A stretch of DNA of 64,000 nucleotides, from NCBI RefSeq assembly GCF_000091325.1, contig NC_014012.1, positions 186,001 to 250,000 of the forward strand, read 5' to 3'. Source of the stretch: Shewanella violacea DSS12. GTDB taxonomy: Bacteria; Pseudomonadota; Gammaproteobacteria; Enterobacterales; Shewanellaceae. This document shows positions 29,036-37,194 of the stretch, piece after piece. The stretch's first letter is position 1; each line of letters starts with the position of its first letter. The notes beneath the pieces are model-generated. The model was given only the letters and a program-made list of their open reading frames with translations, was not told where the DNA came from and did not search any database. The position numbers and the translations under genes were made by a program.

Positions 29036-31144
29036 TTAGGCTGCGTGTTCTTTAATATTGGTAATGCCAGCCATGCTCACTAATCCGGTAACATCTATGA
29101 TGAGTGCAACCGTGCCATCACCCAAGATAGTGGCACCAGATACGCCAGGAACCCGGTTGTAGTTGTCCTCCAGGCTCTTGATTACCACCTGTTGTTGTGA
29201 CAAGAGTTCATCCACCAATAAACCTATTTTCTCGTTATTGGAGTCGACAACCATGACCAGGCCGTCTTTGATCTCTTTGGCATCTGAAGTATGACGAAAC
29301 TCTTGGTACACCTTGATCACAGGTAGGTATTCGTTTCTTAGCTGTATCAGTTCGTGTCCGTCGCTGAGGCGATTGATCTTGTTTGGCTCGACCTGTAATG
29401 ATTCATGAATGGAAACCAGAGGCACGACATAGATATGCTTGCCCACTCTGACTAGTTGTCCATCGAGTATGGCGAGTGTTAGAGGTAACCTAATGGTAAA
29501 ACGGCTGCCCTTATCTTGGATGGATTTAAGCTCTATGGTGCCGTTAAGATCATTGATGTTTCGTCTGACCACATCCATGCCCACGCCGCGTCCCGAGAGG
29601 TCTGAGACCGCATCAGCGGTGGAGAATCCGGGCTTGAAGATCAACTTATGAATAGCCTCTGTGCTGAGTTCTTCCTCCTGACCGACCAGTCCCTTTTCCC
29701 TGGCTTTACGAAGAATTCTATCGGTATCCAGACCGGCTCCGTCGTCTATTATTTCTATGATGATGCTGCCGCCCTGATGAAAGGCGTTGAGAGTGATGGT
29801 GCCGACTTCTGATTTACCTTTGGCGAGGCGTTCTGCTGGTGTTTCTAAGCCATGATCCAATGAGTTACGCACCAGATGTACCATGGGGTCGACGATCTTC
29901 TCCATCACAGTCTTGTCTAGTTCGGTATCTTCCCCTTTCAATACTAGATTCACTTTCTTGCCTAGTTGCTGACCTATATCGCGAACTAGTCTAGGGAATC
30001 GATTGAAGGCGAAGCTGATGGGGAGCATACGGATCTGCATGACACTCTCTTGCAGATCCCGGGTGTGGGTGGCGAGTTGTTCCAGTCCTTGTTTGAGGGC
30101 TATGAGTGATTCTTCATCTATCTCATCCTGTTGGCCTATTTGTCCAAGCATGGCTTGGGTAATAACCAGTTCTCCCACCATGTTTATCAGCAGATCTATC
30201 TTGTCGATGCTGACACGAATCGAGCTGGTCTCGGGGGTTTTAGCCTGTGAGACCGCCTTAGGTTTAGATCCTTGGCTAGATGCCTTGGTTTCGTCGACTC
30301 GATTGCTTTCTACATTAGCCTGAACGGCTTCGCTCGCAGATTCTTGAGAGAGATCTTGACCGCTTGGCGCTATAGTCGAGACTTCATTATCTAGTTCGGT
30401 ATTCTCATTCATGATTGGGGTAGAGGAGTAACTTATGCTGCACTCATCTTCGACCCATTCAAATACCTCATGGAGCCGTTCTAAGGGCTGGTCTGTAATC
30501 AGCTCAAGTTGCCAATTGAGGTAACAGGCTTCTGGATCTATATCAGTAAACTCAGGTGATGAGTGTTCGGCCAAATTGACGCTTAGATCTCCCAACTGAC
30601 TGAGTTCGTTGAACATGAGGTAAGGATCGTTACCACATCGGAGAATATCGACACCGGCTTGGAAATCTATAATCCAACGATGTAGGCCTAGGCTTTCTTC
30701 TTCTGTTGATGTGTCGCTACTAGAGTCAGGCTCTTTTGGGGCTGAGTCCTGAGTGCCTTTGTCGATCTCGATATTAAACTGCTCCTCGAGTTGAGCGAGC
30801 TGGGGATCGTCGAAATCTATTTTGCGCATCAAGGCATCGAACATGTTTCGTAGCAGGTCGACGGATAGCAGCAGCATTTCTTGATGTTCGCTGGTCATCT
30901 GTCTACGACCGTCGCGGATCTCATCAAGCAAGGTTTCTAGCAGATGAGTGTAATTAGCGACTTGACTGAAACCGAAAGTGGCACTGCCTCCCTTAATGGA
31001 GTGAGCCGCACGGAAAATGGTGTTAATAGCTTCATCGTCGGGGCTAGTGACGTCTAGGTTTAGCAGCTCTGACTCCATGGCGTCTAAGCCTTCTAGACTC
31101 TCCTCGAAGAATACTTGACTGAATTGACTGAGATCGATTTCCAT
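29036..31144 (-). CDS. cheA: Chemotaxis histidine kinase CheA
   Basis: A 702-residue cytoplasmic kinase that phosphorylates CheY and CheB. The P1 Hpt domain holds the phospho-acceptor His48 in FRAAHSIKGGSATFGF. A P2-like region and an acidic, Ser-rich linker (about 130-300) follow; then the P3 dimerisation helices (SIRVSIDKIDLLINMVGELV), the P4 ATPase domain (LVRNSLDHGLE, IEIIDDGAGLD, GRGVGMDVV) and the P5 CheW-like domain (LAILDGQLVRVG to the end). All catalytic motifs are intact. It lies 40 bases after cheY and is the third gene of the operon. Confidence 0.96.
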   Translation of the reverse strand: MEIDLSQFSQVFFEESLEGLDAMESELLNLDVTSPDDEAINTIFRAAHSIKGGSATFGFSQVANYTHLLETLLDEIRDGRRQMTSEHQEMLLLSVDLLRNMFDALMRKIDFDDPQLAQLEEQFNIEIDKGTQDSAPKEPDSSSDTSTEEESLGLHRWIIDFQAGVDILRCGNDPYLMFNELSQLGDLSVNLAEHSSPEFTDIDPEACYLNWQLELITDQPLERLHEVFEWVEDECSISYSSTPIMNENTELDNEVSTIAPSGQDLSQESASEAVQANVESNRVDETKASSQGSKPKAVSQAKTPETSSIRVSIDKIDLLINMVGELVITQAMLGQIGQQDEIDEESLIALKQGLEQLATHTRDLQESVMQIRMLPISFAFNRFPRLVRDIGQQLGKKVNLVLKGEDTELDKTVMEKIVDPMVHLVRNSLDHGLETPAERLAKGKSEVGTITLNAFHQGGSIIIEIIDDGAGLDTDRILRKAREKGLVGQEEELSTEAIHKLIFKPGFSTADAVSDLSGRGVGMDVVRRNINDLNGTIELKSIQDKGSRFTIRLPLTLAILDGQLVRVGKHIYVVPLVSIHESLQVEPNKINRLSDGHELIQLRNEYLPVIKVYQEFRHTSDAKEIKDGLVMVVDSNNEKIGLLVDELLSQQQVVIKSLEDNYNRVPGVSGATILGDGTVALIIDVTGLVSMAGITNIKEHAA

Positions 31145-31184
31145 ATTAAATATCCGTTAGGTCCATCTGATGATTTGTATGCTG

Positions 31185-31547
31185 TTAACCAAGCACCTTA
31201 CGCACGGTTGCAAGTAACTGATCCGGGTTGAAGGGCTTAACTATCCAGCCGGTAGCACCTGCGGAGCGACCCTCTTGCTTCTTTTCTGTACCCGACTCAG
31301 TTGTCAGCATCAATAGGGGGGTAAATTTATAGTTTGGTAAGGTGCGTAGATTACGAATTAGGGTGAGGCCATCCATGATGGGCATATTCACATCTGAGAT
31401 AACTAGATCGTATTCGCCTTGTTGGGCTACTTTTAGGGCTTCGTCTCCATTACAGGCCTCTGTTACGTCGAATCCAGCCGTTTTTAGGGTGAAACAGACC
31501 ATCTGACGCATGGAAGCCGAATCATCGACCGCGAGTATTTTTTTCAT
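31185..31547 (-). CDS. cheY: Chemotaxis response regulator CheY
   Basis: A 120-residue single-domain receiver. The acidic pocket is AVDDSASMRQMV, the phosphorylation site Asp52 lies in LVISDVNMPIMDGL, the Thr is in PLLMLTTESG and the switch lysine in GWIVKPFNPDQLL. The GATGW sequence before the lysine is typical of CheY-like regulators of accessory chemosensory systems rather than the flagellar CheY. Its start overlaps the stop of the STAS gene by four bases (ATGA), so the two are coupled. Whether it acts on the flagellar motor cannot be told from sequence. Confidence 0.94.
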   Translation of the reverse strand: MKKILAVDDSASMRQMVCFTLKTAGFDVTEACNGDEALKVAQQGEYDLVISDVNMPIMDGLTLIRNLRTLPNYKFTPLLMLTTESGTEKKQEGRSAGATGWIVKPFNPDQLLATVRKVLG

Positions 31548-31858
31548 AGGATTTTTTCCTCATCCTGTTCGGCTGGTAACTCCTGGATGGCTATCTCGGG
31601 AATACTAATTCCTAGATTTTCTAAATTGGCTTTAAGTTCTGGCCGACAGTTAAGCCAGTCGACTTTTAGAGAGCGGGATGCGCATGTTCGGGAAAATAGA
31701 TAGAGGAGCTGGGCTCCGGCAGTGTCGACCCTAGATAATTGGCTAGCATCGATATGCAGCTCCTCGTCATGGGTGAGAAGTGCTGAAAGTTGTGTAAATA
31801 TGGGCTGAATATTTCGAATGGTTAATTCTGAATCCAATCTAATCCTTTGTTCCGACAT
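31544..31858 (-). CDS. STAS-domain protein heading the chemosensory operon
   Basis: A 104-residue single STAS domain, similar in size to anti-sigma-factor antagonists and MlaB. The core is LHIDASQLSRVDTAGAQLLY; the usual phosphorylatable Ser of the DSAG motif is a Thr here (residue 46). Such small STAS proteins often open chemosensory operons of this type; their role is not established, though a phospho-switch is a common guess. It is the first gene, overlapping cheY by four bases, so the operon promoter must lie in the 395 bases upstream. Confidence 0.85.
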   Translation of the reverse strand: MSEQRIRLDSELTIRNIQPIFTQLSALLTHDEELHIDASQLSRVDTAGAQLLYLFSRTCASRSLKVDWLNCRPELKANLENLGISIPEIAIQELPAEQDEEKIL

Positions 31859-32253
31859 TTTATTTTCCTTTGGATAGCTTTCCTCATCCTTGCAAGATCA
31901 AAAGATAGTCGGCAAGTATGAGTATTTCCTCTTTTTGTTGATGTTTTTTTGAATATTTAACCGAGAAATAAGTTCGCGGCTAACAGGAAAGGAATATGTC
32001 ATGTTGGCTAGATAGTCGTCGCCAAGCAATCTGTCAAGTTATACTCCTATCACATTGTATTAACGCGCTTTATTCTTGTTCGTTGAGTGTGTTTTTACTT
32101 GGGGGATCGAAATTTTTACCTAGGTTTTGCGAATATTTTTAGTTACAAAATGGCTAAGTTAACTCTGGGATTAGGTGCTGGATTACTAGATAAGTCGTGT
32201 CATTAGATATTGATTATTGGGGAGAATATTTCTGAGTAACTAACTCTTAGCTT
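31859..32253. other. Intergenic region before the chemosensory operon
   Basis: This is 395 AT-rich bases between the SCO gene end and the STAS gene. It should contain the operon promoter on the minus strand. I could not identify a sigma-28 or sigma-54 element. A CTAG-centred palindrome, AGCTCCTAGGAGCT at 32256-32269, lies at the SCO stop codon. No gene is seen. Confidence 0.45.
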
Positions 32254-32946
32254 CTAGCTCCTAGGAGCTGGCTTATAATTGGCGATTATGGTTTGAATAT
32301 CAGTAATCAAGTGCTTGTTTAAGATCTGTGGCAGCTTCCCAGGAGCCGAGGACTTAGGCTTTATTATGGCTACTTTACTACCATCGGGTGATATCAGTGC
32401 CATAGATGCACTGTGGTCTACTTGATAGTCTTCTCCATCGCCGACCATGGCATAGACGAATCCTAGATCTCGAGTGAGTGGGAAGAGTTGCCCATGGCCT
32501 CCTGTGATGGCGATAAATTCAGGGTTGAAGAAGTTCATATAGCTGAATAGCTTAGCTCGAGTGTCTCTCTGAGGGTCCACGGAGAGGAAAACCACTTGTA
32601 GATCGGCATTTTCTAGCAATTTGGGGTAAGCGGCGGTGAGTTTACCCATGGTAGTTGGGCAGACATCCGGGCAAGAGGTATAGCCTATAAAGAATAGGCT
32701 CCATTTATTGTTTAGCTGGCTATTGGTAAAGGCATTGCCATCTTGATCCGTGAGAGAGAAAGGGGCCAAAGGTTTTGCTATTGGAAACACGAAGCTAGTG
32801 GCAAGATCCAATTCAGTGTCCTGCATTGAAGTGATTATTGCATTGGTCTGCTTGCTCTTTTGCTGCTGAACTGAGATCACACCTCCGAGGCCGAGTAGGA
32901 CTAAACCTAGCAGGGCGACGGCGATTATCCTAAACGTCTTTGCCAT
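32254..32946 (-). CDS. SCO1/SenC family copper chaperone for cytochrome oxidase
   Basis: A 230-residue membrane-anchored thioredoxin-fold protein that helps deliver copper to the CuA site of oxidase subunit II. A single membrane anchor lies at about 6-24 (IIAVALLGLVLLGLGGVISV). The copper ligands are the CxxxC in FIGYTSCPDVCPTTMGKL and the histidine in DYQVDHSASMALI. ATG at 32946 has GGAGA seven bases upstream and was preferred over an in-frame TTG and ATG just before it. It is the last gene of the surf1-ctaA-ctaB assembly cluster, 67 bases after ctaB. Confidence 0.93.
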   Translation of the reverse strand: MAKTFRIIAVALLGLVLLGLGGVISVQQQKSKQTNAIITSMQDTELDLATSFVFPIAKPLAPFSLTDQDGNAFTNSQLNNKWSLFFIGYTSCPDVCPTTMGKLTAAYPKLLENADLQVVFLSVDPQRDTRAKLFSYMNFFNPEFIAITGGHGQLFPLTRDLGFVYAMVGDGEDYQVDHSASMALISPDGSKVAIIKPKSSAPGKLPQILNKHLITDIQTIIANYKPAPRS

Positions 32947-33013
32947 ATCTGATATCTCCATTTTCAAGGTGTGATCTGCATAAAATCAAGGGATTTATTT
33001 AATAATCCCAGAC

Positions 33014-33928
33014 CTATACCCAGAGATAGTGATCCACCAAGAGCACAATAAATAAGATCATCAGATGATAGATGGAGAAGCGAAAAACCTGCATTGCCAG
33101 TCCAGGCTTGTCATCATATTTAAGCTCCCATGCCTTATAGATGAAGCCGCAGCTTAATATTGTCGAACCCACCAGATAGATGGGACCGCACATTCCCACG
33201 ATAACGGGCAGTAAGCAGGCGATAGCAAGCAGCAAGGTATAGAGCAAGATACAGGTCTTAGTGAACTCGACGCCATGGGTCACTGGCAGCATAGGGATAT
33301 CGACCTTGGCGTATTCCGCTCTCCTGTGAATGGCCAGAGCCCAGAAGTGTGGTGGGGTCCAGGTGAAGATGATGATCACTAATAGCAGCGCATGGCCGTG
33401 AAACTCTCCGGTTATGGCTGTCCAGCCAAGGAGTGGTGGCATGGCTCCCGCGAGTCCTCCGACTACGATATTTTGTGGCGTGGCACGCTTGAGGTATGTG
33501 GTATAGATGATGGCATATCCCACGAGACTGGCAAAGGTGAGCCAGGCGGTGAGCTCATTGACTAAGGTGTAGAGCAAGGCGAAGCCTAAAAGAGCTAGGC
33601 TAAAGGAGAAGATGAGAGCCTTAGTGATAGAGATGCGCCCCTTGGGCAGGGGGCGATTATAGGTACGGGCCATCAGGCCGTCTATGCGTCGATCGATTAG
33701 GTGGTTAAAAGCTGCTGCAGCACCGGCCATCATACCTATACCTAGCATGCCAATAATTAAGGGCTGTAGAGGCACAGAGCCTGGCACCGCCAGACACATA
33801 CCGACTAAAACCGTGAGTAACATGAGTGCGACCACCTTAGGCTTGGTCATCTCATAATATGCGCGCCACTGAAGCGATTCGTTATGGGTCTTAGGTTCAG
33901 TTGCTGAAATTGAAAGTGGTTTTGCCAT
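33014..33928 (-). CDS. cyoE: Protoheme IX farnesyltransferase (haem O synthase)
   Basis: A 304-residue polytopic UbiA-family prenyltransferase that adds farnesyl to haem B to make haem O, the precursor of haem A. The Asp-rich prenyl-PP motif is [20 protein letters not shown]; the second conserved part is [20 protein letters not shown]. About eight to nine hydrophobic segments are present. GAGGG lies upstream of the ATG. It sits between ctaA and the SCO gene, so it serves the aa3-type oxidase of this locus and would be called ctaB in that setting. Confidence 0.95.
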   Translation of the reverse strand: MAKPLSISATEPKTHNESLQWRAYYEMTKPKVVALMLLTVLVGMCLAVPGSVPLQPLIIGMLGIGMMAGAAAAFNHLIDRRIDGLMARTYNRPLPKGRISITKALIFSFSLALLGFALLYTLVNELTAWLTFASLVGYAIIYTTYLKRATPQNIVVGGLAGAMPPLLGWTAITGEFHGHALLLVIIIFTWTPPHFWALAIHRRAEYAKVDIPMLPVTHGVEFTKTCILLYTLLLAIACLLPVIVGMCGPIYLVGSTILSCGFIYKAWELKYDDKPGLAMQVFRFSIYHLMILFIVLLVDHYLWV

Positions 33929-33996
33929 GGCTTTTCCCTCGCTGAGGCTTTACGCCCTTAAAATTATTATGCTTGTCGTGTCTTATGGCTTGTTAT

Positions 33997-34980
33997 TTAG
34001 GCTTTTCGCCACAGGGCGTAGTTGATAAACACTAATGTCAGTAGCAAGATGGCTGCTCCGCCATTGTGAGAAACGGCTATGCCCAAGGGCAAGTGCAAGA
34101 CTACATTGCTGATCCCCAGTGCTACTTGCAGTACGACTAAACCGGTCAAGACCAGTGATGCTCGCTTCAACAGTGCCGACTGAGACTGAGTAAAAAGCTT
34201 ATAGGCCAGCCAGAGCAAGATACCTGTGGTCAATATCGCGCCAAATCTATGGGCAACATGTATGGTCATACGTGAATAATAGTCGAGTACGCCAAATTCA
34301 TAGGTCTCGTGGGTGCCTTGAAACGGATTAAAGGCCTGAGCCGGCTGTAAATTCTGATACCAGTTGCCTTCGCAGATAGGCAGTGAAGTACAGGCTAGGG
34401 CCGCATAGTTTGATGAGGTCCAGCCGCCGAGTATGATCTGTAAAATTAAGACCCCCATGCCTGTTAAGGCTAATGGTGCCAGTCTTCTAGCGACAAAGTC
34501 TCCTCCAGGGATCCTCAGTGGCTTAGTCCTGAGATAGAGTAGGAGTAACAGGGAAATTAAGGCGAAGCCGCCGATGAGATGAGACATGACCACAATCGGC
34601 ATGAGCTTCATGGTGACTGTCCACATCCCTAATGCGGCTTGAAATAGGATCAAGATGGCGATGAATGTCGGTAGCTTCTTGGGGGCATCTAGCTTTTTTA
34701 AACAAAGAATGAAGATAATCAGCACCAGTAATCCCAGGGCTCCGGCGATATATCTGTGGATCATCTCTAACCAAGCTTTCTTGGGCTCAACTTCCTGTCC
34801 AGGGAAGGCGTCCTGTGCCTGCATCAGTTCACTGTGTTGGCTGGGGACCTTCATCATGCCATAGCAACCGGGCCAATCGGGACAACCTAGGCCTGCATCG
34901 GATAATCGGGTATATGCCCCCATTAAAATGACGCAGAGAGTGAAGACAAGGGTGACTCTGAGTAGGTTTTGAATCCCCAT
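33997..34980 (-). CDS. ctaA: Haem A synthase CtaA (COX15)
   Basis: A 327-residue inner-membrane enzyme that oxidises the C8 methyl of haem O to give haem A. It has about eight membrane segments. The N-terminus reads GAYTRLSDAGLGCPDWPGCYG, with the paired Cys loop typical of the family; conserved haem-ligand histidines are in EMIHRYIAGALG, VVMSHLIGGFALI, HVAHRFGAIL and AVSHNGGAAI. The start codon overlaps the stop of the preceding CxxxC gene by one base (TGATG), so translation is coupled. Its presence shows the oxidase uses haem A. Confidence 0.94.
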   Translation of the reverse strand: MGIQNLLRVTLVFTLCVILMGAYTRLSDAGLGCPDWPGCYGMMKVPSQHSELMQAQDAFPGQEVEPKKAWLEMIHRYIAGALGLLVLIIFILCLKKLDAPKKLPTFIAILILFQAALGMWTVTMKLMPIVVMSHLIGGFALISLLLLLYLRTKPLRIPGGDFVARRLAPLALTGMGVLILQIILGGWTSSNYAALACTSLPICEGNWYQNLQPAQAFNPFQGTHETYEFGVLDYYSRMTIHVAHRFGAILTTGILLWLAYKLFTQSQSALLKRASLVLTGLVVLQVALGISNVVLHLPLGIAVSHNGGAAILLLTLVFINYALWRKA

Positions 34981-35525
34981 CAGCCAAGTCTCGACAGTTT
35001 CAGCATCTTTCTTAAGTCTGCGACCAGTGATTTCCCCTGCATGATCTGCTTGTCTATGCCGTTAACCGCAGGATATTCCATGACCAGACTGCCTAGTGGA
35101 TCTACGACTATCATCTGCTGGCGATCCAGCATTTTAATCATGGCGTCATTGGCCTTAGCCGTCTCGAAGCTATATGAAGCAAGAGCATGGGTATCGCTAT
35201 CTTGGCTCAGTAAAATTAAGGTGTGAACTCTGTCTTGATCCCGGCCAAGGGCGATATGGCTCTGTTGCAGAATATAGAGATGATCTTGGCATTGCTGGTC
35301 ACACTTGTTTGGCAGTAGGTAGAGGAGTTGCCACTCTCTAGGCTTAGGATTGTCCATCTTAAGGCTCAGGTAGCTAGTGCCGACAGGGAGTAGTTTTCCC
35401 TTGTTGGTGGCGCCGCCTTGATAGAGATCTAAGCTGAGCACGATTTTAGCCGCAGCCACAGGCAGGACGAAGACTAAGAAAAGTAAGATTAAAGGTTTAG
35501 CGCCGCTCTTTTTGGGGGAGTTCAT
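34980..35525 (-). CDS. Membrane-anchored CxxxC protein of the cytochrome oxidase assembly cluster
   Basis: A 181-residue protein with one N-terminal membrane anchor (about 10-28, LILLFLVFVLPVAAAKIVLS) and a soluble part facing the periplasm. The segment LLYLLPNKCDQQCQDHLYIL has a CxxxC in the place where SCO proteins bind copper, and the rest is compatible with a thioredoxin-like fold. I recall similar proteins beside ctaA in Shewanella and Vibrio being labelled only as cytochrome-oxidase-associated. A copper- or disulfide-handling role in CuA assembly is my inference. TAGGAGAG before ATG 35525 fixes the start; upstream in-frame codons are unlikely to be used. It overlaps ctaA by one base. 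Confidence 0.78.
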   Translation of the reverse strand: MNSPKKSGAKPLILLFLVFVLPVAAAKIVLSLDLYQGGATNKGKLLPVGTSYLSLKMDNPKPREWQLLYLLPNKCDQQCQDHLYILQQSHIALGRDQDRVHTLILLSQDSDTHALASYSFETAKANDAMIKMLDRQQMIVVDPLGSLVMEYPAVNGIDKQIMQGKSLVADLRKMLKLSRLG

Positions 35526-35674
35526 ACTCTCTCCTAAGAAAGCCCATATGAACGCCTGTGTAGGCGAATAAAATTCATATGAGTCATGCTCATCCTGTTT
35601 CCCGAGACGGCTAGGAAACGCATATTTGTTTGTCACTTCTTATGGATAGAAGTTTTTACTGCTTAATCTCTAAC

Positions 35675-36511
35675 CTACTTGGTCTTGTTTACATTGGCAA
35701 CTGTCATTGCATCAATATTGGTCCGATGAGGATTATTATTCTTTATCGATTCATCTTGTTGTTTTGTTAGAGTTTTAGATCTCCGACTATAGATGAAATA
35801 TAAAATAAGCAGGGCAAAAGCCAGGGCCATGGAAAACCACTGTAGGGCATAGCCTCTGTGTTTCTGAGATGACAGGGGTATTGGGCTCCAGGGGTGGGGT
35901 AAGTCAATTCCATCGAGGCGATCAGGCTGCAATACCCCAGGAGCTAAAGGCTTGCCCAATAGCTGGCTAATCGCGTCAAGATTAAGGTTTTGGATACGTT
36001 TGGGCCAGCCGGCTTCAGGCATTAATGCCGAGCTCATAGGATTAGCCTGTCTCTGATACAAGCGACCATTCAGGCTGACTTTTGTTGTAATAACATCGAC
36101 ATCAGGCAGTATTCTTCGATCTAACCCCGCAGCAACGAAGCCAAGCTCGACTAATATCCAAGGGCCTTCGGCAGCTATCTGCATGGGCTGCAACGCCAGA
36201 TATCCCACCCTTCCGTTAAAGACCTGGTTATCCAGCAGGAATATTTTACTCATAGCGGGAGATGCCCGTACCGAGAGACGGTAACCTGTGACCTGCTTAG
36301 CAGCGGGGAATGTAAGCAGTTGTGCATATGTGAGCGGTGCAGATGATTGGCGATGGGTCAACTCTGCTTGCCACTGCTCCTTCATCTCTGCACGATCGAG
36401 TTGCCAAAACCCAAGCTTCACTAAGATGAGAAACATAATGACGGAGGCCGTAGCTGATGCTGCTCTGGTGGCCCATAGATATGTGTTTCTGCGCCGAGAG
36501 AGCTTAGCCAT
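35675..36511 (-). CDS. SURF1 family cytochrome oxidase assembly protein
   Basis: A 278-residue inner-membrane protein with membrane segments near the N-terminus (about 17-33, ASATASVIMFLILVKLGFW) and near residue 230 (FSMALAFALLILYFIY), with a periplasmic domain between. Family signatures are LGFWQLDRAEMKEQ, VFNGRVGYLALQPM and LVELGFVAAGLDRR. SURF1 proteins help insert haem A into subunit I. The C-terminus has about 45 polar residues after the last membrane segment. The start ATG has AGGTGAG upstream and overlaps the stop of a duplicated mini-ORF by one base. It is the first gene of the surf1-CxxxC-ctaA-cyoE-SCO unit. Confidence 0.9.
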   Translation of the reverse strand: MAKLSRRRNTYLWATRAASATASVIMFLILVKLGFWQLDRAEMKEQWQAELTHRQSSAPLTYAQLLTFPAAKQVTGYRLSVRASPAMSKIFLLDNQVFNGRVGYLALQPMQIAAEGPWILVELGFVAAGLDRRILPDVDVITTKVSLNGRLYQRQANPMSSALMPEAGWPKRIQNLNLDAISQLLGKPLAPGVLQPDRLDGIDLPHPWSPIPLSSQKHRGYALQWFSMALAFALLILYFIYSRRSKTLTKQQDESIKNNNPHRTNIDAMTVANVNKTK

Positions 36512-36657
36512 TATTTTCTCACCTGTGTTTTCTGACGATATCTAAGATGCAAAAAACCTGACTCGGCTAAGATGATAAACATAGCTAGTGAGCAGATAGC
36601 TGATGCTGCTCTGGTGGCCCATAGATATGTGTTTCTGCGCCGAGAGAGGCTAGTCAT
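36511..36657 (-). CDS. 48-codon mini-ORF derived from the SURF1 start, coupled to SURF1
   Basis: This open frame is a duplicate of the SURF1 beginning: its first residues MTSLSRRRNTYLWATRAASA match MAKLSRRRNTYLWATRAASA of SURF1, then it diverges, keeping a hydrophobic stretch (ICSLAMFIIL). It has its own AAGTGAG site, and its TAA stop overlaps the SURF1 ATG by one base (TAATG). It may make a small membrane peptide, or act only as a leader whose translation delivers ribosomes to SURF1. It could also be a decaying pseudogene; I cannot tell which. Confidence 0.5.
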   Translation of the reverse strand: MTSLSRRRNTYLWATRAASAICSLAMFIILAESGFLHLRYRQKTQVRK

Positions 36658-36730
36658 TATTTTCTCACTTGTGTTTTCTGATGATATCTAAGATGCAAAA
36701 AACCTGACTCGGCTAAGATAAGACACCTAG

Positions 36731-36790
36731 CTAGCGAGCACATAGCTTGGCCCATAAATATGTGTTTCTGCGTCGAGAGAGGCTAGTCAT
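36731..36790 (-). pseudogene. Truncated third copy of the SURF1 N-terminus
   Basis: Beginning at ATG 36790 with an AGGAGAG site, it encodes MTSLSRRRNTYLWAKLCAR and then stops at TAG. The first 14 residues are the SURF1-like ones; a deletion has shifted the frame. Further upstream, to about 36900 in reverse, a fourth copy of the membrane-segment part can be traced (LELFIHLVKLGF compared with IMFLILVKLGF). Confidence 0.6.
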
Positions 36791-36921
36791 TATTTTCTCT
36801 CCTGTGTTTTCTGATGACACCTAAGTTGCAAAAACCTAACTTGACCAAATGGATAAACAGCTCCAGAGTAGCAATAGCCAACAAGGCCCTAGAGCCACAT
36901 GACTCAATGTGAGGATAACCG

Positions 36922-37140
36922 ATGAATCTATTAATTATCTTTAAAATCGTCTTAGTACTGCTACTGCTGTTCATTATGTTTAATCTGGCCCGAGCCCTGT
37001 TTATCTTGGTGAAAGGTGAGAGTGAGACGCCTGCGAGTCATTTCCTGGGACGCCGGGTCATCTTTTCTGTGCTGGTGGTCTTGTTCATCTTGGTGGCATT
37101 GGGCTCAGGGGTGATCACCCCAAACCCAAGACCTTACTAA
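36922..37140 (+). CDS. DUF2909 family twin-transmembrane small protein
   Basis: A 72-residue membrane protein with two hydrophobic segments (residues about 3-24 and 46-66) joined by a polar loop with GESETPASHFLGRRV. Proteins of this family lie opposite to cytochrome oxidase genes in many gammaproteobacteria, as here between coxC and SURF1, but their function is not known; a role in oxidase assembly or stability is plausible. GAGGAT precedes the ATG by five bases. It is transcribed against its neighbours, so it splits the minus-strand cluster into a structural unit and an assembly unit. Confidence 0.82.
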   Translation: MNLLIIFKIVLVLLLLFIMFNLARALFILVKGESETPASHFLGRRVIFSVLVVLFILVALGSGVITPNPRPY

Positions 37141-37194
37141 CTAGGTGATCTCGACAATAAAATCGGACGCAATGCCAATATTCTATGACCTAGA

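Larger units (their letters stand above)
36400..36838 (-). repeat. Tandem copies of the SURF1 gene 5' end (146 bp unit)
   Basis: The segment holding the SURF1 ribosome site, start and first 37 codons (36400-36545) is repeated upstream at 36546-36691 and 36692-36824, with a further decayed start-proximal part to about 36974. Shared blocks include TAGATATGTGTTTCTGCG, TTATTTTCTC and TCTAAGATGCAAAAAACCTG. Start-to-start distances are 146 and 133 bases. The most upstream copy has the best ribosome site (AGGAGAG). Confidence 0.92.

Noticed and set aside
36783..36974. 63-codon open frame on the minus strand opposite DUF2909
   Set aside because: Its second half is a decayed copy of the SURF1 membrane segment and its start lies inside the DUF2909 gene; treated as part of the repeat.
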